5,625 bases of DNA from an uncultured Collinsella sp. (GTDB lineage: Bacteria > Actinomycetota > Coriobacteriia > Coriobacteriales > Coriobacteriaceae). Location: contig CAUDDU010000076.1 of NCBI GenBank assembly GCA_958448375.1, forward strand, positions 1-5,625. The letters are read 5' to 3'. Both the position numbers and the translations under genes were made by a program. Under the pieces are notes generated by a model, which was not told where the DNA came from, searched no databases, and worked only from the letters and a program-made list of their open reading frames with translations. Below are positions 4,753-5,625 of this stretch, piece by piece (positions within the stretch are counted from its first letter, which is position 1; every line of letters begins with the position of its first letter).

Positions 4753-5451
4753 TTACTCCTCGTCTTCGGCGTCGTCAGATTTTTTAACGCTAGCACGCTT
4801 CTTCTTTTTGGAGAGATCCAGGCCAAAACGTTTAACAAGCATTTCGCAAATCTCGCTCGAACGGGCCTTGAGATAGCTGCCCTTACCGTTCTCGGCATCG
4901 AACTTAAGGCGCAGCGCGAGCTTCTCGGCGACCTCGGCGTCAATCTCGCCCTGGCCAAACTCGTACAGGCAACCGAGCATGTCGCGATACTCGAGGTCGC
5001 CGTGGTAGCACTGGATGGCCTCGTCCAGGATGGGCCAAGCCTCGCGCGAACGCTCGACGCTCGTGGCACCCCACACGCACAGCAGGCGGAAGGCGGCATA
5101 GCGCAGCGTGGAGGAAATCTCGTCGAACAGCGCGGTCTCGGCGCCCTCAAAGGCATCGCCCAGCTGCTCGGGGCAGGTGGTGGCGAGCGCCGCAAGGGCA
5201 TCGAGGGCCTCCCAGCGGGTCTGAGCCTCGGGGCGGTCAAGTGCCTCGATCAGCGCGGGTACGCAGGGCACGACGCGCTGCGGATCGCGCTCGGCAAGCA
5301 GGTGCAGCACGCGGGCGGCAAACTGGCGGATGCGGCGCGTGGGGCAGCCGAGCTCCTTGACCAGACGGTCGACGGCGTTCTCGTTCTCCTCTGCCAGCTG
5401 AAGCTGTGCCAGCTCCTCATCGGTGAGCTGTTCTTCCTTGTTTTCTGCCAT
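4753..5451 (-). CDS. HEAT-repeat domain protein of unknown function
   Basis: The product has 232 residues and no signal peptide or membrane helix, so it is probably cytoplasmic. Residues 1-25 are acidic (EEQLTDEELAQLQLAEENE). Paired amphipathic helices of HEAT/Armadillo type then follow, for example RRIRQFAARVLHLLAERDPQRVVP... (39-62), PALIEALDRPEAQTRWEALDALAALA (65-90) and STLRYAAFRLLCVWG (114-128). The end is a highly charged tail, KKKKRASVKKSDDAEDEE (215-232), basic then acidic. HEAT repeats are protein-binding scaffolds; no catalytic motif is visible and the partner is unknown. The start is set by GAGG (5457-5460), five bases before the ATG. The gene lies 15 bases after the preceding partial gene and 6 bases before icd, so the three are probably one operon. 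Similar HEAT proteins are conserved in related genomes as far as I recall, which I cannot check here. Confidence 0.75.
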   Translation of the reverse strand: MAENKEEQLTDEELAQLQLAEENENAVDRLVKELGCPTRRIRQFAARVLHLLAERDPQRVVPCVPALIEALDRPEAQTRWEALDALAALATTCPEQLGDAFEGAETALFDEISSTLRYAAFRLLCVWGATSVERSREAWPILDEAIQCYHGDLEYRDMLGCLYEFGQGEIDAEVAEKLALRLKFDAENGKGSYLKARSSEICEMLVKRFGLDLSKKKKRASVKKSDDAEDEE

Positions 5452-5466
5452 AGTTACCTCTTCTTA

Positions 5467-5625
5467 CTATTTCTTAGCGTGCTTGCCAGCACCCTTGCTG
5501 TCATCGGTGACCGAGATGAGCTGTCGGTCGGCCGCGCCATTGTGACGCGCGCGGCGGCGCTCCTCGGCGTCGCCTGCATCGGCGGCGGCGCGGTGTGCCT
5601 TGTTGACGTTAAAGACCTCGTCGTG
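5467..5625 (-). CDS. 3' end of an unrecognised gene (C-terminal 52 residues)
   Basis: The reading frame is open from the window edge to TAG at 5467-5469, which is followed at once by an in-frame TAA (5464-5466), a tandem stop. The visible 52 residues are charged and low in hydrophobics: HDEVFNVNKAHRAAADAG, then an arginine cluster (EERRRARHNG), then DRQLISVTDDSKGAGKHAKK. This looks like a disordered basic C-terminal tail, and I do not recognise the protein. Codon use, the open frame and the 15-base gap to the HEAT gene support a real gene at the head of, or within, the same transcript. The start lies outside the window. Confidence 0.65.
   Translation of the reverse strand, partial: HDEVFNVNKAHRAAADAGDAEERRRARHNGAADRQLISVTDDSKGAGKHAKK

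Noticed and set aside
4188..5240. Long arginine-, serine- and proline-rich minus-strand frames inside icd and the HEAT gene
   Set aside because: They are out-of-frame readings of GC-rich codons in well-supported genes.

Overview
The window looks like chromosome from a moderately GC-rich Gram-positive bacterium, most likely a gut actinobacterium of the class Coriobacteriia (Collinsella-like). This is an inference from G/C-ending codons, strong AGGAG-type ribosome binding sites, a mannose-family PTS subunit next to YajC, and a DUF2975 plus YozG-like regulator module. I cannot confirm the taxon without a search. No tRNA, rRNA, CRISPR array, insertion sequence or phage gene is visible.

Layout. 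On the minus strand at the left edge, a mannose-family PTS EIIA (304-747) is followed by a YajC-like membrane protein (23-304) whose ATG overlaps the EIIA stop by one base. Next comes about 700 bases without a convincing gene (748-1449). It is AT-richer than its flanks and full of structured repeats: a recurring ACCGTTYAC motif in direct pairs spaced 21 bp, a perfect 11-bp inverted repeat of the same motif, and a hairpin followed by seven T. On the plus strand lies a two-gene module: a four-helix DUF2975 membrane protein (1450-2088) and a 79-residue Cro/C1-type regulator (2098-2337). In front of it are two overlapping TATGAT boxes embedded in ATCAT/ATGAT half-sites. A perfect 16-bp stem (2369-2413) separates this module from the converging minus-strand genes.

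On the minus strand, read from the right edge, are the 3' end of an unrecognised gene (5467-5625), a HEAT-repeat protein (4753-5451) and a short-type, probably NAD-dependent isocitrate dehydrogenase (3661-4746). They are separated by only 15 and 6 bases, so they are probably one transcript. A 126-base gap with a 10-bp perfect hairpin follows, then a membrane-anchored protein with a SurA/PrsA-like chaperone region (2452-3534).

How the genes work together. EIIA would take phosphate from HPr and pass it to an EIIB encoded elsewhere, probably beyond the left edge. YajC-like proteins occur inside mannose-family PTS operons in streptococci, so the pairing may reflect a PTS-linked role rather than the SecDF one. 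The DUF2975 protein and its regulator form a self-contained and probably autoregulated unit. The HEAT protein and isocitrate dehydrogenase are co-transcribed but have no obvious shared pathway. No clearly new multi-gene system is visible. The most unexplained signal is the repeat-rich regulatory region at 748-1449.
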